From Archangiaceae bacterium (GTDB taxonomy: Bacteria; Myxococcota; Myxococcia; Myxococcales; Myxococcaceae), in assembly GCA_023248915.1 (NCBI GenBank), contig JAHFDQ010000331.1:1-7116 (forward strand): DNA of 7,116 bases. Reading direction: 5' to 3'. The notes below the pieces were generated by a model. That model ran no database searches, was not told the origin of the DNA, and was given only the letters and a program-made list of their open reading frames with translations. Positions 5,855-7,116 of this stretch are shown one piece after another (position 1 is the first letter of the stretch; each line of letters opens with the position of its first letter). The position numbers and the translations under genes were made by a program.

Positions 5855-6478
5855 ACCCCGCTGGCCGGTCGTGCTTCGAGAGCCGGTGAGAGCGCGCCGG
5901 GGGCGCACCGCGCGGCAATTTACGCGCGTGTGAGCAGCAGCGACGGAAGGCAGACCACCGCGAACCAGGTCCCCGAACTCCAGCGCCTCGCCGCCGCGCG
6001 GGGCTTCGAGGCGGTCATCTTCGAGGAGCAGGAGAGCGCGGCGAGGGCTCGACCGGTGCTGGAAAGGGTGCTCGCCGAGGCTCGGGCCGGCCACATCCAG
6101 GCCGTCCTGGTCTGGTCATTGGACAGGCTCCAGAGATCGATGGTCGGCGCCATCACCACCGTGCTTGAACTCGACCGGCTCGGCGTCCAGGTCATCTCGC
6201 TCAAGGAGCCGTGGCTCGACACGAGCGGCCCCGTCCGGAACTTGCTGATCGCGATCTTCGGCTGGGTCGCCGAGCAAGAGCGGACCCGCCTCATCGAGCG
6301 GACCAAGGCCGGCCTGGAGCGGGCCCGCGCACAGGGCAAGCGCTTGGGACGGCCGCCGTGCTCGCCGATATTGTTGCGGGCCGCCGCCGATCTGGTGGCG
6401 ACCGGCGTCTCGGTGTCCGAGGCCGCCATGCTGAAGGGGGTGAAGCGGACAACGCTTCGCCGGTTTCTTGCGCGGTAG
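5843..6478 (+). CDS. Small serine recombinase (resolvase/invertase family)
   Basis: This 211-residue protein cuts and rejoins DNA at specific sites through a serine-DNA link. The catalytic domain covers about residues 24-150: AAIYARVSS with R29 and likely nucleophile S31, WSLDRLQRS with D94, R95 and R98 (the family's conserved active-site block), and VAEQERTRLIERTKAGLERARAQG, which matches the start of the long dimer helix. GKRLGRPP (165-172) leads into a helix-turn-helix at about 178-210 (LRAAADLVATGVSVSEAAMLKGVKRTTLRRFL). Size and order fit a full-length small recombinase. I chose ATG 5843 because GGAG (5833-5836) sits six bases upstream and the same site is kept in the fragment at 3851. 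The open frame continues upstream, but only as antisense of the nuclease gene. The first ~22 residues are Ser/Ala/Gly-rich and not conserved. It probably heads an operon with the next gene. Confidence 0.9.
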   Translation: MPKTTPLAGRASRAGESAPGAHRAAIYARVSSSDGRQTTANQVPELQRLAAARGFEAVIFEEQESAARARPVLERVLAEARAGHIQAVLVWSLDRLQRSMVGAITTVLELDRLGVQVISLKEPWLDTSGPVRNLLIAIFGWVAEQERTRLIERTKAGLERARAQGKRLGRPPCSPILLRAAADLVATGVSVSEAAMLKGVKRTTLRRFLAR

Positions 6479-6502
6479 ACCCGAAGGCGCTCCGATGGAC
6501 GC

Positions 6503-7090
6503 ATGATGCCGTGTTGGTGGGAGAAGCTTTGGCCGTTGCTGGTGGACAAGGTCTTGCTCGGAGCGGTCGGCGTGCTCATCGGCTTCGTCTTCGCTCGCAA
6601 ACTGGAGCGGTTTCGGCGGGTCCAGACCGGCATCGCCGAACTCGTCAAGGCGCGAATCGGCGCGGTCAACGAGGTCTACGCGGCGCTCTTCGACCTCGCC
6701 GACGGGCTTGGGTACGAGGAGGTCGCCGCCATTCCGGGAGTCGATTCCCGCCAGATTCCTCCACCTCCAGCGGAGGAGGGGGACGTGCTGTACGCGAAGG
6801 CGTCGAAGGTCATCGCGCGCAATCGGTTCTTGGTCGGGCAACAGTTCTATGCCACCGCCGTTGCCTACCTCGATGCGCTACAGAAGTGCCGCGTCGATGT
6901 TGAGAGCCTCCGCGAGATCGGGACCGACACTTGGAAGAGCGCCGAGGCGGCCTTCGCAGCGCTCGAAGAGGCAACGCCGGCTCAGGCGGTCCTACCCGAG
7001 AATGAGATGCCTAAGCCGCCTAAGCGGAAGCTGCCAGCGGGTGGTGGCCGAAATCCCCCTGCGTCCTTGCCCCAGAAAAGCCCCCAGTAG
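6503..7090 (+). CDS. Hypothetical protein with one N-terminal membrane segment
   Basis: This 195-residue protein has a hydrophobic stretch at about residues 10-30 (PLLVDKVLLGAVGVLIGFVF), followed at once by basic ARKLERFRR. That fits a signal anchor with the bulk of the protein in the cytoplasm (positive-inside rule). Residues 32-70 look like a long amphipathic helix (LVKARIGAVNEVYAALFDLADGL), and 94-160 are mostly helical. The last 27 residues are Pro/Lys-rich and probably disordered. Proteins with this layout (anchor, 'KLErF' turn, helical domain) are common in bacterial accessory regions but have no defined role that I know. It starts 24 nt after the recombinase gene, so co-transcription is likely. 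ATG 6503 and ATG 6506 are both possible. A three-codon frame (ATG 6495) ends in a TGA overlapping these starts, and AAGG (6484-6487) is nearer to it, which could allow coupling. Confidence 0.7.
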   Translation: MMPCWWEKLWPLLVDKVLLGAVGVLIGFVFARKLERFRRVQTGIAELVKARIGAVNEVYAALFDLADGLGYEEVAAIPGVDSRQIPPPPAEEGDVLYAKASKVIARNRFLVGQQFYATAVAYLDALQKCRVDVESLREIGTDTWKSAEAAFAALEEATPAQAVLPENEMPKPPKRKLPAGGGRNPPASLPQKSPQ

Positions 7091-7116
7091 TCGAGGCTTC
7101 GCACAGCCAATCCTGG

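Overview
The window is GC-rich bacterial DNA with few gaps between genes. The base composition, the IS66-type element and the style of the secreted repeat protein suggest a myxobacterium (Myxococcota) or a similar high-GC proteobacterium. This is an inference from sequence character; no taxonomic marker gene is present. The region looks accessory: an insertion sequence, a broken recombinase gene, an intact recombinase, a nuclease and an orphan membrane protein lie within 7 kb.

Layout. (1) 1-2873, plus strand: an IS66-family element with tnpA (51-437), tnpB (437-805) and tnpC (875-2560), followed by a small 87-residue protein gene (2610-2873) probably carried by the same element. The left end is cut off by the window and the right end is not firmly identifiable. 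(2) 2997-3671, minus strand: a secreted protein made of seven exact-period 23-residue repeats. (3) 3813-3964, plus strand: the leader and first ~37 codons of a serine recombinase gene, then nothing more of it. (4) 3973-5598, minus strand: a 541-residue HNH nuclease with a large N-terminal region I do not recognise. (5) 5599-5842: the divergent regulatory region, with a strong hairpin and nested outer arms, one of which covers the nuclease ribosome binding site. (6) 5843-6478, plus strand: an intact small serine recombinase. (7) 6503-7090, plus strand: a protein with one N-terminal membrane segment, 24 nt downstream of the recombinase gene and probably co-transcribed with it.

How the parts may work together. 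IS66 TnpA, TnpB and TnpC act together to transpose the element. The second half is the more unusual part. The nuclease gene lies between two direct copies (about 50 bp, 43 of 50 aligned columns identical) of a sequence that, in both copies, is the ribosome binding site and start of a serine recombinase gene. One copy leads into a fragment and the other into the intact gene. This could be a nuclease cassette placed, or made movable, at recombinase 5' ends, or it could be a simple remnant of gene duplication and deletion. With the membrane-anchored protein, the nuclease and recombinase form a plausible mobile or defence-type module, but that function is inferred and not shown by the sequence.

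No tRNA, rRNA or CRISPR array was seen, and no gap exceeds 300 bp. The larger gaps (2874-2996, 3672-3812, 5599-5842) hold only short inverted repeats and leader sequences, described below.
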